A DNA stretch of 47,306 bases from Myxococcales bacterium. Lineage in GTDB: Bacteria > Myxococcota_A > UBA9160 > UBA4427. The position numbers and the translations under genes were made by a program. Of this stretch, positions 25,484 through 34,707 are shown one piece after another. Location: NCBI GenBank assembly GCA_012960035.1, contig DUBZ01000012.1, positions 1 through 47,306 of the forward strand, in the 5' to 3' direction. The notes below the pieces were generated by a model. The model ran no database searches and had not been told where the DNA came from. It saw only the letters and a program-made list of their open reading frames with translations. Every line of letters begins with the position of its first letter. The first letter of the stretch is position 1.

Positions 25484-27781
25484 GTGGAAAAGCAGGCCGT
25501 ACGCATTGGTATTCAGTCCACAGTTGCGCTGGGCGGCGTGGCGGCACTGTCATGGGAAGTCCTATGGCAGCTGGGTGCATCGTTGTCTCTCGGTGTATCC
25601 GCGATCGGAACCGCGATCACCCTTGCTGTGACGATGGCGGGCATGACGGTCGGCGCGTTCCTGATGGGGCGCGCGCTAAAAGGCCGCACGGTTGAACAGC
25701 CACTGCTCGTGTATGCGGCACTCGAAGCTGTGATTGGCGTTTCGGGTCTTTTGCTCCAAGCTGGTTTCGGCCTCGTCGAGCGGCTCGATGCCGTCATTTA
25801 TGGGTTTTCGCCCGGCCTCGCGCCGGCCGCGCATATGGTTTCAATTGCGTTGCTGTTGGGCCCACCGACGATCGCGATGGGCGCGACGATTCCGGTATTT
25901 GAATTGATCGGCCGGGCGACAGGGACATCCGTCGCGCGCCTTTACGGCATCAACACCGCTGGGGCGGCCGCCGGGGTGATGCTTTTTTCGTTCGTCCTGA
26001 TCCCGGCGCTCGGAGTCGCATGGACCTGCATCACCGTCGCGATCATCAACTTTTCGGTCACCGGTCTTACGGTCGCGTTGAATCAGCAAAGCCGAGGGGC
26101 AGAACATCAAGCCGCCGCGACACGTATCGTGGCTGCAGACTCACCGCTTCCCACTCGCGCCGCACTGTTCGTTGTGTTCGCCACCGGGTTCGTCACCTTT
26201 GGCCTTGAGGTCGCTTGGTTCCGTTCTTTGCGCGCCGCGTTTCAATCCACCACTGAGAGCTTCGCGATCATTCTCGCGTCGGTGTTGATCCCGCTCGCCA
26301 TCGCCGCACGTCTGGTTCCCAAATTACGAGCTCGAGGCATTACCCCCAGCCAAGCTCTCATGGCTGCCGGTATTGCAATCCTGCTTGCGACTCCGCTCAT
26401 CGAACGCATGGACCTAATCATTCGTTTCTACATCGTGTCGGTGTCGGCATCCGGAGCCGCCGCGAGTTCCACCGCCCCCGCGTTGAACTACACCTGGCTG
26501 ATGCTCGCGTGGCTTGGCACATCAATTGTCGTCATGGGTCCGTCGATTCTTTGTCTCGGCTTCACACTGCCGTGGTATCTGGAAGAGTTCGCCGAGCCCG
26601 ATGCGATGGGCCGGCTGTATGGATTCAACACGCTGGGCGCCGTATTCGGGTCACTCGTATGCGCGTGGCTGCTACTCCCGGCAATCGGATTCGCTCAATG
26701 CGCTTGGTTGCTCGGTGGTGTGACCATCGTCGCAGCGTTGGCCGCGCCCGGTACACAACGTGTCTGGCCAGGGGGAGTCGCCACCGCAATCGCCCTCAGC
26801 GTTGCGGTCGCCACAACTTCAGGCTTGGGAACGAGCCGGGTTCAAGGACCAAGCCGTTTACAAGAACACAAGGTGGTGGACTACGCCGAAGGACCCGACT
26901 CAACCGTCGCCGTCCTACAAGGCCCCGTTGGCGTGAGGCGCTTGCTCATCGACGGTTTTGTTGCGACGAGCGAAGACATGAAGAACGCGACCTACATGCA
27001 GTGGATGGGCCGACTTCCCATGATGCTTCACCCCGACCCGCAAGAAGCTCTCGTCATTTGTTTCGGCACGGGTCAAACCGCCAATGCCGTTAGGCGTGAA
27101 GAAAGTCGACATCTCGACGTCGTAGACGTGAGCCAGACCGTCCTGGGCATGGCGCCGCACTTTCTTTCGAACGAAGGCGTGCTCGAGGACCCGAGTGTGA
27201 CCCCGATCGCGATGGACGGGCGAGCTTGGCTTCGGCGAACGCAAAAGAAGTACGACATCATCACCCTCGAACCCATGCCACCCCACTTTGCCGGAGTGAA
27301 CGCGCTCTATTCGCGGGAGTTCTACAAAATTGCCGCGTCTCGTCTTTCGGACGACGGAGTCGTGGCGCAGTGGCTACCCATCCATTTGGTACCGCCCTTT
27401 TACGCATCGTCGATCGTCGCGGCCTTCATCGACGTGTTTCCCGATGCGATCCTCTGGATCAGCCCGGCAGACTCCACTGGAATTCTGCTCGGCCGCAAAG
27501 GCGAACAGACAGCACCGCTCGGCAAAGAATGGCCGGGGTTCGAGCGTGATATCGCACGGCCCCTACCCGCTCCCGTGATCGCCCAGGCCGCGATCCTCGA
27601 CATCCACGGCCTCAAGACCTTCGCAGCCAAAGGCAGTGTGATCACGGACGACAACCAGTTGCTTGCGTACGGCTTGTTGGGCGCGGACTTGGTGGGTGGA
27701 CAGTTTTCGGTGATGCAAAAACAAAACGCGCGTCGCATCAAAGCCATCGCCCAACTTCAACCGCCCGCTTTTGCTCGTTAG
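25484..27781 (+). CDS. Membrane protein fused to a spermidine-synthase-like domain
   Basis: The 765-residue protein has about 12 membrane segments in residues 1-450 (for example SIALLLGPPTIAMGATIPVF) and a soluble Rossmann domain in residues 470-765. The latter has a nucleotide-binding strand (ALVICFGTGQTANAVRREES), an acidic residue in LDVVDVSQTV, and the region ALYSREFYKIAASRL typical of SpeE-like domains. The catalytic aspartate region of true aminopropyltransferases reads TLEPMPPHF here, so polyamine synthesis is unlikely. Fused proteins of this kind are common in environmental bacteria and their role is not established. The start is GTG 25484, with TAAACT ending seven bases before it and no Shine-Dalgarno sequence. 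Confidence 0.85.
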   Translation: MEKQAVRIGIQSTVALGGVAALSWEVLWQLGASLSLGVSAIGTAITLAVTMAGMTVGAFLMGRALKGRTVEQPLLVYAALEAVIGVSGLLLQAGFGLVERLDAVIYGFSPGLAPAAHMVSIALLLGPPTIAMGATIPVFELIGRATGTSVARLYGINTAGAAAGVMLFSFVLIPALGVAWTCITVAIINFSVTGLTVALNQQSRGAEHQAAATRIVAADSPLPTRAALFVVFATGFVTFGLEVAWFRSLRAAFQSTTESFAIILASVLIPLAIAARLVPKLRARGITPSQALMAAGIAILLATPLIERMDLIIRFYIVSVSASGAAASSTAPALNYTWLMLAWLGTSIVVMGPSILCLGFTLPWYLEEFAEPDAMGRLYGFNTLGAVFGSLVCAWLLLPAIGFAQCAWLLGGVTIVAALAAPGTQRVWPGGVATAIALSVAVATTSGLGTSRVQGPSRLQEHKVVDYAEGPDSTVAVLQGPVGVRRLLIDGFVATSEDMKNATYMQWMGRLPMMLHPDPQEALVICFGTGQTANAVRREESRHLDVVDVSQTVLGMAPHFLSNEGVLEDPSVTPIAMDGRAWLRRTQKKYDIITLEPMPPHFAGVNALYSREFYKIAASRLSDDGVVAQWLPIHLVPPFYASSIVAAFIDVFPDAILWISPADSTGILLGRKGEQTAPLGKEWPGFERDIARPLPAPVIAQAAILDIHGLKTFAAKGSVITDDNQLLAYGLLGADLVGGQFSVMQKQNARRIKAIAQLQPPAFAR

Positions 27782-27825
27782 ATCGAGCGACGCGCCTCGT
27801 GCACACGACGTTCATCCGGTGCAGC

Positions 27826-28060
27826 GCGACTAGCCTTCCATGGCCGGAATCTCACCGAAGAAGCCGGCATCCGCCGCGGTGCTCTGTATCACCACTTTGC
27901 ATCTCTCGTGGATTTGATCGCGGCGGTCTTTCAAGCCGAAGCAGCCGGCGCGATCGAACGCGCGCGGGCTCGCCGCACACCGATTGATTCCCCGATCGAG
28001 GACTTGCTCTTAACCTGCCTCGCGTGGCGAGGCGAAGCCGTGGCCCGGACGAGTCGTCAA
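27826..28060 (+). pseudogene. TetR family fragment
   Basis: A frame reading ARLAFHGRNLTEEAGIRRGA then LYHHFASLVDLIAAVFQAEA is the recognition helix and start of the ligand domain of a TetR regulator. The N-terminal helix is missing: no start codon with TetR-like sequence lies between the upstream stop at 27781 and this point. After about 28060 the frame no longer looks like the family and overlaps the start region of the SprT-DUF2786 gene. Probably a truncated relic. Confidence 0.6.
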
Positions 28061-28091
28061 CGAATGCACGGCGCTTCGAAGAATCGAGAAC

Positions 28092-29282
28092 TTGTCGCTT
28101 CACAACAGGCATTTCCGAAACACGCTGATATCGTTGTATGGTCAGCGCCACATTGCACCGCCAACCCGGGGGCCTCCGCAGTTGCGTGTCTTCTCTGCCA
28201 GCATCGAATCGTTTCTCAAGCGACTCACGGCAATGACGCGACAAATTCTCCGCGAAGATTTCGGCGCAAGCGTCGGGCGCACGCGCTTTGAGACACCGAA
28301 CGGTTGGACCTGGCCGGTTCGTCTCGTTGCCATCGATGACGCCGACCGACTCGGCTACTTCGATGCGGCTTCCTGCACGATCGCAGTGCACAAACGCATG
28401 ATGTACACCGCCAAAGATCGCGTGATCAAGAACGTGTTGCGGCACGAGCTGGCGCACTACTTCACTTACATCGCGCACCACGAAACCGGTTTGGACGACC
28501 GTCCTCACGGTCCCCAGTTTCAACAGACTTGCGAGCGTTACGGACTCGACGCAGACGTGAGGCAAGCGACTTGCGACGTGGCGGCAGAGAACGACGCGAT
28601 CACCGGCGAACTCGCGAACGAGGGGATCTTGCGAAAGATCCAGCGGCTCTTATCCCTTGCTGGAAGCGACAATGAACATGAGGCGGCGCTCGCGGTCGTC
28701 CGGGCCAACGAACTCATTACACGGCACAACCTCAATTCGGCTGCGGCGACAAACGACAACGCCGGGGAAGTTGAATACTGCGTCAGTGTCGTGATCCCGT
28801 GTAAGCGCAGCAGTCCACGGGTGAGCGCGATCGCGGAGATCCTCAGCGAGTTCTTCGTCTACCCGGTACAAGCAAGCGCCGGGCTCGAGGTCACGGGAAC
28901 CCGGGCAAACGTCGAGCAAGCGGAGTACATCGCCAAGACTCTCGACCGTGCGTTGAGGGCGTCATGGAAGCGGGCGCGTGAAGACAACACCGGTGCCCGC
29001 CTCCGTGAGAAACCCTTCATGGCCGCAGTGGCGGAAACCTATGTTGCGAAATTACGGGGCACGAAGGCGCAGCACTCGCCTCACGATCAACGCGCCCTCG
29101 TAAGGCTGCAAAACAAGCTCGAATGGGCAGGCCGCGGTGCCCAAGGCGGAAACGTTCGCACGTCTACGTCGTGGTATGAAACCTGCGACGTCTCTACAGC
29201 CCATGGCGAGCGCGCGGGTGCAGAGCTCGAACTGCGCCGAGCCGTGAATGCTTCCGGCGCAGTCAAGTTGATCGAAGGCTAA
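28092..29282 (+). CDS. SprT-like metallopeptidase domain plus DUF2786 domain
   Basis: From TTG 28092 the protein has 396 residues. The SprT-like domain holds the zinc site HELAH at 118-122 with a third histidine at 139 in DRPHGPQF, preceded by LGYFDAASCTIAVHKRMMY. It is followed by a DUF2786 segment (ILRKIQRLLSLAGSDNEHEA, about residues 178-215) and a C-terminal half with a basic stretch (RALRASWKRARED). SprT proteins relate to the Spartan DNA-protein crosslink protease fold; the bacterial role is unknown. The start is uncertain: TTG 28092 keeps an amphipathic leader, ATG 28233 is the alternative. It overlaps the end of a TetR relic in another frame. Confidence 0.8.
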   Translation: MSLHNRHFRNTLISLYGQRHIAPPTRGPPQLRVFSASIESFLKRLTAMTRQILREDFGASVGRTRFETPNGWTWPVRLVAIDDADRLGYFDAASCTIAVHKRMMYTAKDRVIKNVLRHELAHYFTYIAHHETGLDDRPHGPQFQQTCERYGLDADVRQATCDVAAENDAITGELANEGILRKIQRLLSLAGSDNEHEAALAVVRANELITRHNLNSAAATNDNAGEVEYCVSVVIPCKRSSPRVSAIAEILSEFFVYPVQASAGLEVTGTRANVEQAEYIAKTLDRALRASWKRAREDNTGARLREKPFMAAVAETYVAKLRGTKAQHSPHDQRALVRLQNKLEWAGRGAQGGNVRTSTSWYETCDVSTAHGERAGAELELRRAVNASGAVKLIEG

Positions 29283-29326
29283 GGCCGGATCATCGAGAAG
29301 ACCCTGACCCTTGTTTCACTGGAAAT

Positions 29327-29491
29327 CGCTAGGAGTCTGCGCGGTGGAAGGTGTGCGTGACCCGATGTGGAGACGATGTCGATGGCAAGGCGCGAAAGCG
29401 CCGCTCTAGCTGGCTACAGCTAGCTTACGCAGCCAGCGGCATTGGATCCGCGTTTGGGCGCGTGCGCCTTCTGCCGCGCAGACTCCTAGCG
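29327..29491. mobile_element. 165-bp structured inverted-repeat element (MITE/REP-like)
   Basis: The ends are near-perfect inverted repeats of about 30 bases: CGCTAGGAGTCTGCGCGG at 29327 and its complement closing at 29491. The interior folds further: GGCGC-GAAA-GCGCC at 29389-29402, a GNRA tetraloop hairpin, and GCTGGCT/AGCCAGC at 29409-29415/29431-29437. It encodes no protein. The end sequence recurs as the palindrome at 17372-17400. The right end stops one base before the stop codon of the MarR gene. It looks like a non-autonomous element; a structured RNA is an alternative. Confidence 0.75.
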
Positions 29492-29492
29492 C

Positions 29493-29993
29493 TTATCCAC
29501 CAAACAATCGCAGCGGTGCGTCTTCTCCGTTCAACGCCCGGTCTAGCTCTTCGAGCGTGCCGCAGAGCTGATCGAAGCGTCGCTTGCCCACGACGGCCGC
29601 AAGTTCTTCGCTGAGTTCGTCCATGGCCTCGTCGATGTCTGCAAGCAACCGACGTCCCTTACGCGAATAGACGACACGTTTCGCACGTCCATCTTTCTCG
29701 TCCGGGACACGTTCGACATAACCGGCTTCTTCGAGTTGTTGCACCAGCTGACCGGTCCTTTGCAGTGTGATGCGAAGACGCGCCGCAAGCTCCGTCATCC
29801 CGAGGCCTTCGCGTGGCAAGTTTGGAAAGACCTGCGTGCTCGCGGGCCCAAGCTCGTGGCCCCGCTCCGAAAGTCGGTCGCGCACGCGTTGACGTGCCGA
29901 CGTCGCGAGCGCCATCAGATGACGGCTCATCTCGAAGGCCTGATGGGTCGAACTCGGTGCTGGGTCGCTTTCGGTGGCTCGTCGCCGACTCAT
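29493..29993 (-). CDS. MarR family transcriptional regulator
   Basis: The 166-residue protein has the winged-helix MarR domain: TELAARLRITLQRTGQLVQQ (recognition helix), LEEAGYVERVPDEKDGRAKR (wing) and a C-terminal dimerisation helix. MarR proteins bind palindromes and are released by phenolic or CoA-type ligands. ATG 29993 is preceded by a GAAGGAA-type ribosome binding site. It diverges, across 81 bases, from the alpha/beta hydrolase that opens the CoA-catabolism operon, and a palindrome with a promoter lies between them, so it probably controls that operon. Its C-terminus abuts the inverted-repeat element. Confidence 0.92.
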   Translation of the reverse strand: MSRRRATESDPAPSSTHQAFEMSRHLMALATSARQRVRDRLSERGHELGPASTQVFPNLPREGLGMTELAARLRITLQRTGQLVQQLEEAGYVERVPDEKDGRAKRVVYSRKGRRLLADIDEAMDELSEELAAVVGKRRFDQLCGTLEELDRALNGEDAPLRLFGG

Positions 29994-30026
29994 CCAATGT
30001 TCCTTCCTTCGACCGCGGATCTCCAG

Positions 30027-30067
30027 CGGTTGAACCGTTGACAAGAAACTACCAAATAGGCTTTACT
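30027..30067 (+). promoter_or_regulatory. Promoter with overlapping palindrome for the catabolic operon
   Basis: TTGACA (30038-30043) and TTTACT (30062-30067) are 18 bases apart; the -10 box ends seven bases before ATG 30075, so transcription would begin at or next to the start codon. The exact palindrome CGGTTGAACCG (30027-30037) abuts the -35 box and is the best candidate for the divergent MarR protein's site. Confidence 0.6.
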
Positions 30068-30074
30068 AAATGCC

Positions 30075-31058
30075 ATGCCCCCGGCAACGAATCCCGAGAG
30101 CCCCCCGCAATACGCAGAAGTGACGCGCCAAGAATGGCGCTTCGACGTGAGCCAAGCTTTCCAGAACGCGGCACGTCTCGAAGTCGCTGCAACGTTCGTA
30201 GCGCCCACCGGCGTGCCTGCCCGGGCCTTACTCGTTTGCCTGCCCGGTGGGTTCCTTTCGCGGGGCTACTTCGACCTTTGCGTAGCGGGCGACCGCAGCT
30301 ACAGCTTCGCCGAAGCCATGGCCGCGAGCGGGTTTGCCTCTCTTGCGCTCGACCACCTCGGCATCGGGGAAAGCTCGAAACCGGACGACGGCTGGATGCT
30401 GGATGCAGACGCCCTCGCCCGCGCCAATCAATGCGCACTCGAAGCCGCACTCGAACGATTGCAACGTGATGGCACACCCAAAGTTCCGGTGATCGGCATT
30501 GGTCATTCAATGGGCTCATGCATGGCAGTCGTCCAACAGGCAAATCACGCCCCTTACTCAGGCCTCGTGCTCTTTTCGTTTTCGACCCTTGGGCTCCGCT
30601 CGTTTCTTCAGGGGCGAGAGGCCGAAGTTGCAAACGACGAGGACGCGATTCGATCGCGCATCGTCGAACTCGCCAAGGAGCGCTTCACTTCCGCGACCCT
30701 AAGCGATGAACTCGATGCAACTCACCCGGCGTTCAGCGTCGGCACCGCCCCCAGCGAAACCGCAGCGGCATTAGACGAGGCGGCCACGAGGGTTCTGCCG
30801 ATCCCCGCCCTGCTCTCGATGATCCCTGGAGGTTATGCGCCGTGGGCAAAACAGGTGCGTGTCCCGACATTGGTCGCGTACGGTGAACACGATCTTCCAG
30901 GATCGGAACGAGGAGCCAACGAGTCCCTTCCGAACGCCACACTGGACACATTCATGCTCGAAGACTGTTGGCACTGCCATTTTGTCGCGAATACACGCGA
31001 CACACTCTTTACGCGTGTCGCCAGTTGGATCGACGCTGCGCTCCCCCCACACGCCTGA
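30075..31058 (+). CDS. Alpha/beta hydrolase
   Basis: The 327-residue protein has the nucleophile elbow GHSMGS (in VIGIGHSMGSCMAVVQQ), an acid in VAYGEHDLPGSERG and a histidine in DCWHCHFVANTR, giving a plausible Ser-Asp-His triad. LVCLPGGFLSRGYFDL near residue 55 is the oxyanion loop. No signal peptide. It is the first gene of the rightward cluster, 40 bases before the amidohydrolase, so an ester, lactone or thioester of the pathway compound is the likely substrate. No Shine-Dalgarno sequence; the -10 box directly before the ATG suggests a leaderless message. Confidence 0.85.
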   Translation: MPPATNPESPPQYAEVTRQEWRFDVSQAFQNAARLEVAATFVAPTGVPARALLVCLPGGFLSRGYFDLCVAGDRSYSFAEAMAASGFASLALDHLGIGESSKPDDGWMLDADALARANQCALEAALERLQRDGTPKVPVIGIGHSMGSCMAVVQQANHAPYSGLVLFSFSTLGLRSFLQGREAEVANDEDAIRSRIVELAKERFTSATLSDELDATHPAFSVGTAPSETAAALDEAATRVLPIPALLSMIPGGYAPWAKQVRVPTLVAYGEHDLPGSERGANESLPNATLDTFMLEDCWHCHFVANTRDTLFTRVASWIDAALPPHA

Positions 31059-31098
31059 ATCTAGTGACTGCGGGAAACGACCCGCGAGGAGACACGAC

Positions 31099-32160
31099 AT
31101 GGCTCGAAGACTCTTTTCTGCTGATTCGCACTGCGTCATCACCACCGACGCGGTCAAGAAACACTTGCCCGCGAAGTACCACGACGCCTGGGACACCGGT
31201 ATGGCGAAGGCAGATGCCAAACGTGACATCCTCCAAGCCGGCGAAACCCTTGAACTCGAAGACTTCGTCGACCTCGAAGCCGCGCGACACCCCGGCTACT
31301 TCAATTCCACCGAACGCCTCAAAGCCATGGACGCCGACGGCGTGGAATGTGAGGTGATGTATTCGGAGTTCGACTTCACAAGCAAGGTCTATGAGATCGG
31401 CGAGCATTGGCAGGCGTGTGCATCCGCGTACAACGACACGCTCTGCGAGTTCGCATCGGTCGACCCGAAGCGCATCCTCATCACCTACCAGCTTCCACTC
31501 ATTGACATCGACTACGCCGCCTCCGAGATCTATCGACTTGCGGGACTCGGCGCGCGATCGATACAAGTTCCGAACTTTCCGAGCGAAAACGGAATGCCCG
31601 ACTATCACGATCCCTGTTACGAAAAGCTCTGGCACGCCTTCGAAGAAACGGGCGTCGTGGTCGCCAATCACTTGACGTTGAAGGAATCTCTTTGGGACGT
31701 CTTCCGGCGTGACCCCACACCGCAGAAAGGCATCTTCACCGCACTCCCCGGCTTCGCCATTGCCGAAACCATGAACTGGTACATCTTGACCGGCGTTCTC
31801 GAGCGGCATCCGAAGTTGCGCGTCGTCTTCGTTGAACCCGGTCTCTTCTGGGTGCCCGGATACATCCGTTTTCTCGACAGCCGCATGGACGCCCACTACG
31901 ACTTCCCGGGGATGAAGGAAAAACCTTCGACCTACTTCAAGAACCAAATGGCCGTCACCTTCGTCGCTGAACCCGAGGGCGTTGAGTTGCGGCACCAGAT
32001 CGGGATGGACAATGTCATGTGGTCGACCGACTTCCCTCACCCTGTATGCAATTGGCCCAACGCGGTGGACAAGGTCGACGCGCTCTTTGCAGGGGTTCCG
32101 GAAGACGAAATTCAACAGATCACGTGGGGCAACGGCGCAAGGATGTACGGCGTTTTGTAA
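31099..32160 (+). CDS. Amidohydrolase 2 family protein (metal-dependent hydrolase/decarboxylase type)
   Basis: The 353-residue protein begins with FSADSHCVITTDAVKKHLP; the DSH region is where this family has its metal DxH motif. Later signatures are GVVVANHLTL, VFVEPGLFWVPGYIRFLDSR and WSTDFPHPVCNWPNA, which carries the metal aspartate. Amidohydrolase 2 enzymes include ACMSD- and LigW-type decarboxylases and ring-opening hydrolases acting on cyclic acids. GAGGAG eight bases before ATG 31099 sets the start. It is the second gene of the operon, before the CoA-transferase. Confidence 0.88.
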   Translation: MARRLFSADSHCVITTDAVKKHLPAKYHDAWDTGMAKADAKRDILQAGETLELEDFVDLEAARHPGYFNSTERLKAMDADGVECEVMYSEFDFTSKVYEIGEHWQACASAYNDTLCEFASVDPKRILITYQLPLIDIDYAASEIYRLAGLGARSIQVPNFPSENGMPDYHDPCYEKLWHAFEETGVVVANHLTLKESLWDVFRRDPTPQKGIFTALPGFAIAETMNWYILTGVLERHPKLRVVFVEPGLFWVPGYIRFLDSRMDAHYDFPGMKEKPSTYFKNQMAVTFVAEPEGVELRHQIGMDNVMWSTDFPHPVCNWPNAVDKVDALFAGVPEDEIQQITWGNGARMYGVL

Positions 32161-32205
32161 GCGCTGCGCGCGCTGACCCGTTTTTATTCGATGGAGGTAC
32201 GGACC

Positions 32206-34707
32206 ATGGCTGGTGTACTCGAGGGATTGCGCGTACTCGACCTTTCGTGGGGCACAGCGGGCCCGATGGCGACCATGCTGCTCGCCGATCACGGCGCCAA
32301 CGTCACAAAGATTGAGCCCCCGGGCGGCGATCCGTTTCGCTCGCAGTTGGGGTACCACGCCTGGAATCGCGGCAAGCGCAGCGCGGTGTTGGACCTAAAG
32401 CAAGAGGCCGACCTCGCGACCTTTCGCAAACTGGCCGCCGCTGCCGATGTTCTCGTCGAAAGTTTTCGACCCGGCGTCACGGAACGACTGAACATCGACT
32501 TCGCGTCCCTCTCTGACGACAACCCGCGTCTGATCTATTGCTCGATTACCGGCTACGGGCGAAATAATTCTCATTCTGATCGCCCCGGTTACGATGCACT
32601 CGTCGCAGCGCGCATGGGTCTCCACTGGGAACAGCGCGGACGCGTTGGAGGTTCGGCGACGGTGCTCTCGGGCAAGGCGCCCTTCTCGCCCGATTACGAA
32701 GTGCCGCATGAAGCACAACAGGGACCCCCTCGCGATGGACCCGTCTTCCCCGCTTCGCGCTTTCCGAGTATGGGTGCTGCCTACGCGGCAACCGTCGCGA
32801 TCAGTGCGGCACTGCGGGCGCGCGAAGTCACTGGACGCGGACAACACGTCGAAACTTCACTGATGCAGGGCGCGCTTGCAGCTGGCGTCATGTCTTACGG
32901 CGTGGCCGAGGACATCGAAGCCGAGCACTACATGACGTGGGTCGCCGACAGCCGCGCGCCCAAGGGTCTCTTCGAAGGATCTGACGGACGCTGGGTTCAT
33001 GCTTGGCCGCCAAGTCCGCGGTTTATCCTGGGCGCGGGGGAAGGGGACACGCTTCAGGCGACGGCGGACCTGTCTGCGCGCGAAGATCCCGACCGCATCG
33101 GCCTCGGTCCCGAAGAACTCTTTGTGCTCCATCACTACTGGGAGCCGATGGCCAAGACCGTCAAGAAATTCACAGCCGACGCATGGACTCAAGCGGGAGC
33201 CGACGCTGGAGTCTGTATCCAAAAAATTCGTTCTCCCGAAGAAGCGCTCGCAGATCCGCTGCTCGTCGCCGACGGCTGCGTGGCTGACATTCAAGACCCT
33301 GCGCTCGGATCGATTCGCGCGGTCGGGATCACGTACAAGCTCGGCAACAGCCCCGGCACGATCGGCGAAGGACAACCGGCTGTGGGCGCGCACACCGATG
33401 CTGTGCGCAAAGAGAGCGAACAACTCGTGTCGCAGCCCGATTCTGACAAGAGCACAACGTTGCGTGGCGGGCCCCTCGAAGGCATTCGCGTGCTCGACTT
33501 CGGGCTCGCCGTCGCCGGGCCCTATGGCGCACAGGTGCTTTCCGATCTCGGCGCCGAAGTCATCAAGATCAACGCACTTCACGACTGGTATTGGCATTCG
33601 AACCAGATCGCCATGTGCTGCAACCGGGGAAAGCGCAGCATTGCGGTGAACCTCAAGCACCCCGACGCCAAAGAGGCAATCGTGAAACTCATCGCGTCAG
33701 CAGACGTGATCATTCACAACATGCGCTATCCGGCCGCGATCAAACTCGGCATCGACTACGAGACGCTTCGCGAGCAACATCCGCGGCTCGTCTATTGCCA
33801 CACCCGCGGCCACGAGCGTGGCCCTCGAGAAAACCTTCCCGGCAATGATCAGACTGGAGCTTGTCTCGCGGGTGTCGAATGGGAAGACGGTGGATGTGGG
33901 CGCGGCGGGCGCCCGATGTGGTCGCTCACGAACATGGGCGACACGGGCAACGGCTTTCTCGCCGCAATCGCGATCTGCCAAGCGCTTTACGAACGCGAGA
34001 AAACGGGCAAGGGACAGTGGGCCGAGACGGCCATCGTCAATGCACAGTTGTTGAATGCATCCCACACCGTGGCGCGCGCGGACGGCACTGGTTTCGACCG
34101 CCCCAAAACAGACGCAATGCAGACCGGTTTTTCAGCTGGCGTTCGGCTTTACCCAACGACCGACGAGTGGCTGTGTCTTTCACTTGTCACGAATGCACAC
34201 TGGAACGCACTCGCTGATGCCCTGGCACTTCCGGAGTTGCAAGCCGAGGGGCGCTTCGCTGATCACGCCGCACGATCATCGAACGATGACGAAGTCGCCA
34301 AGGCGATCGAACACGCCCTTTCAACCCGAACCGCTTCAGATGCATTCGCAGTGCTCGATGCGGCCGGAGTTCCATGCGAAATTTCTTCGGAACACGCCGG
34401 AGTTGCACTGTGGAACGACCGCGAAGCCATTGATCGCCAATGGATCGTGAAGTATCCGCACCCCATGACGAAGGAGCTTGGTCAGGTGGGCCTTGCGTTT
34501 TCGCTATCCGACACCCCTGCACAGATCCAGCGACGCCCGTTGATGGTCGGAGAAGACACGAGGCAGATTCTTTCCGACATCGGCTATGACGACAATGCGA
34601 TCGACAAACTCTTCGAGTCTGGCGCGGTCAACGACCAGCGCGTCTATCCGGCCCTCGCGGACCCCGGTGCGGCCACTGTGGATTCACCGTGGGCGGCGAA
34701 AAAGTGA
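32206..34707 (+). CDS. Tandem family III (CaiB/BaiF) CoA-transferase
   Basis: The 833-residue protein consists of two full CaiB/BaiF domains, about 1-405 and 425-833. Each starts with the family signature (LRVLDLSWGTAGPMATMLLA and IRVLDFGLAVAGPYGAQVLS) and contains RGKRSxxxxLK and SxxGYG-type segments. Family III enzymes move CoA between carboxylic acids or epimerise acyl-CoAs. The catalytic aspartate of known members lies in GxGQxVD; here both copies have glutamate, E216 (GRGQHVETSL) and E607 (GKGQWAETAI). I chose ATG 32206, with GGAGG eight bases upstream, over ATG 32191. Its stop overlaps the next start (GTGA). Confidence 0.92.
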   Translation: MAGVLEGLRVLDLSWGTAGPMATMLLADHGANVTKIEPPGGDPFRSQLGYHAWNRGKRSAVLDLKQEADLATFRKLAAAADVLVESFRPGVTERLNIDFASLSDDNPRLIYCSITGYGRNNSHSDRPGYDALVAARMGLHWEQRGRVGGSATVLSGKAPFSPDYEVPHEAQQGPPRDGPVFPASRFPSMGAAYAATVAISAALRAREVTGRGQHVETSLMQGALAAGVMSYGVAEDIEAEHYMTWVADSRAPKGLFEGSDGRWVHAWPPSPRFILGAGEGDTLQATADLSAREDPDRIGLGPEELFVLHHYWEPMAKTVKKFTADAWTQAGADAGVCIQKIRSPEEALADPLLVADGCVADIQDPALGSIRAVGITYKLGNSPGTIGEGQPAVGAHTDAVRKESEQLVSQPDSDKSTTLRGGPLEGIRVLDFGLAVAGPYGAQVLSDLGAEVIKINALHDWYWHSNQIAMCCNRGKRSIAVNLKHPDAKEAIVKLIASADVIIHNMRYPAAIKLGIDYETLREQHPRLVYCHTRGHERGPRENLPGNDQTGACLAGVEWEDGGCGRGGRPMWSLTNMGDTGNGFLAAIAICQALYEREKTGKGQWAETAIVNAQLLNASHTVARADGTGFDRPKTDAMQTGFSAGVRLYPTTDEWLCLSLVTNAHWNALADALALPELQAEGRFADHAARSSNDDEVAKAIEHALSTRTASDAFAVLDAAGVPCEISSEHAGVALWNDREAIDRQWIVKYPHPMTKELGQVGLAFSLSDTPAQIQRRPLMVGEDTRQILSDIGYDDNAIDKLFESGAVNDQRVYPALADPGAATVDSPWAAKK

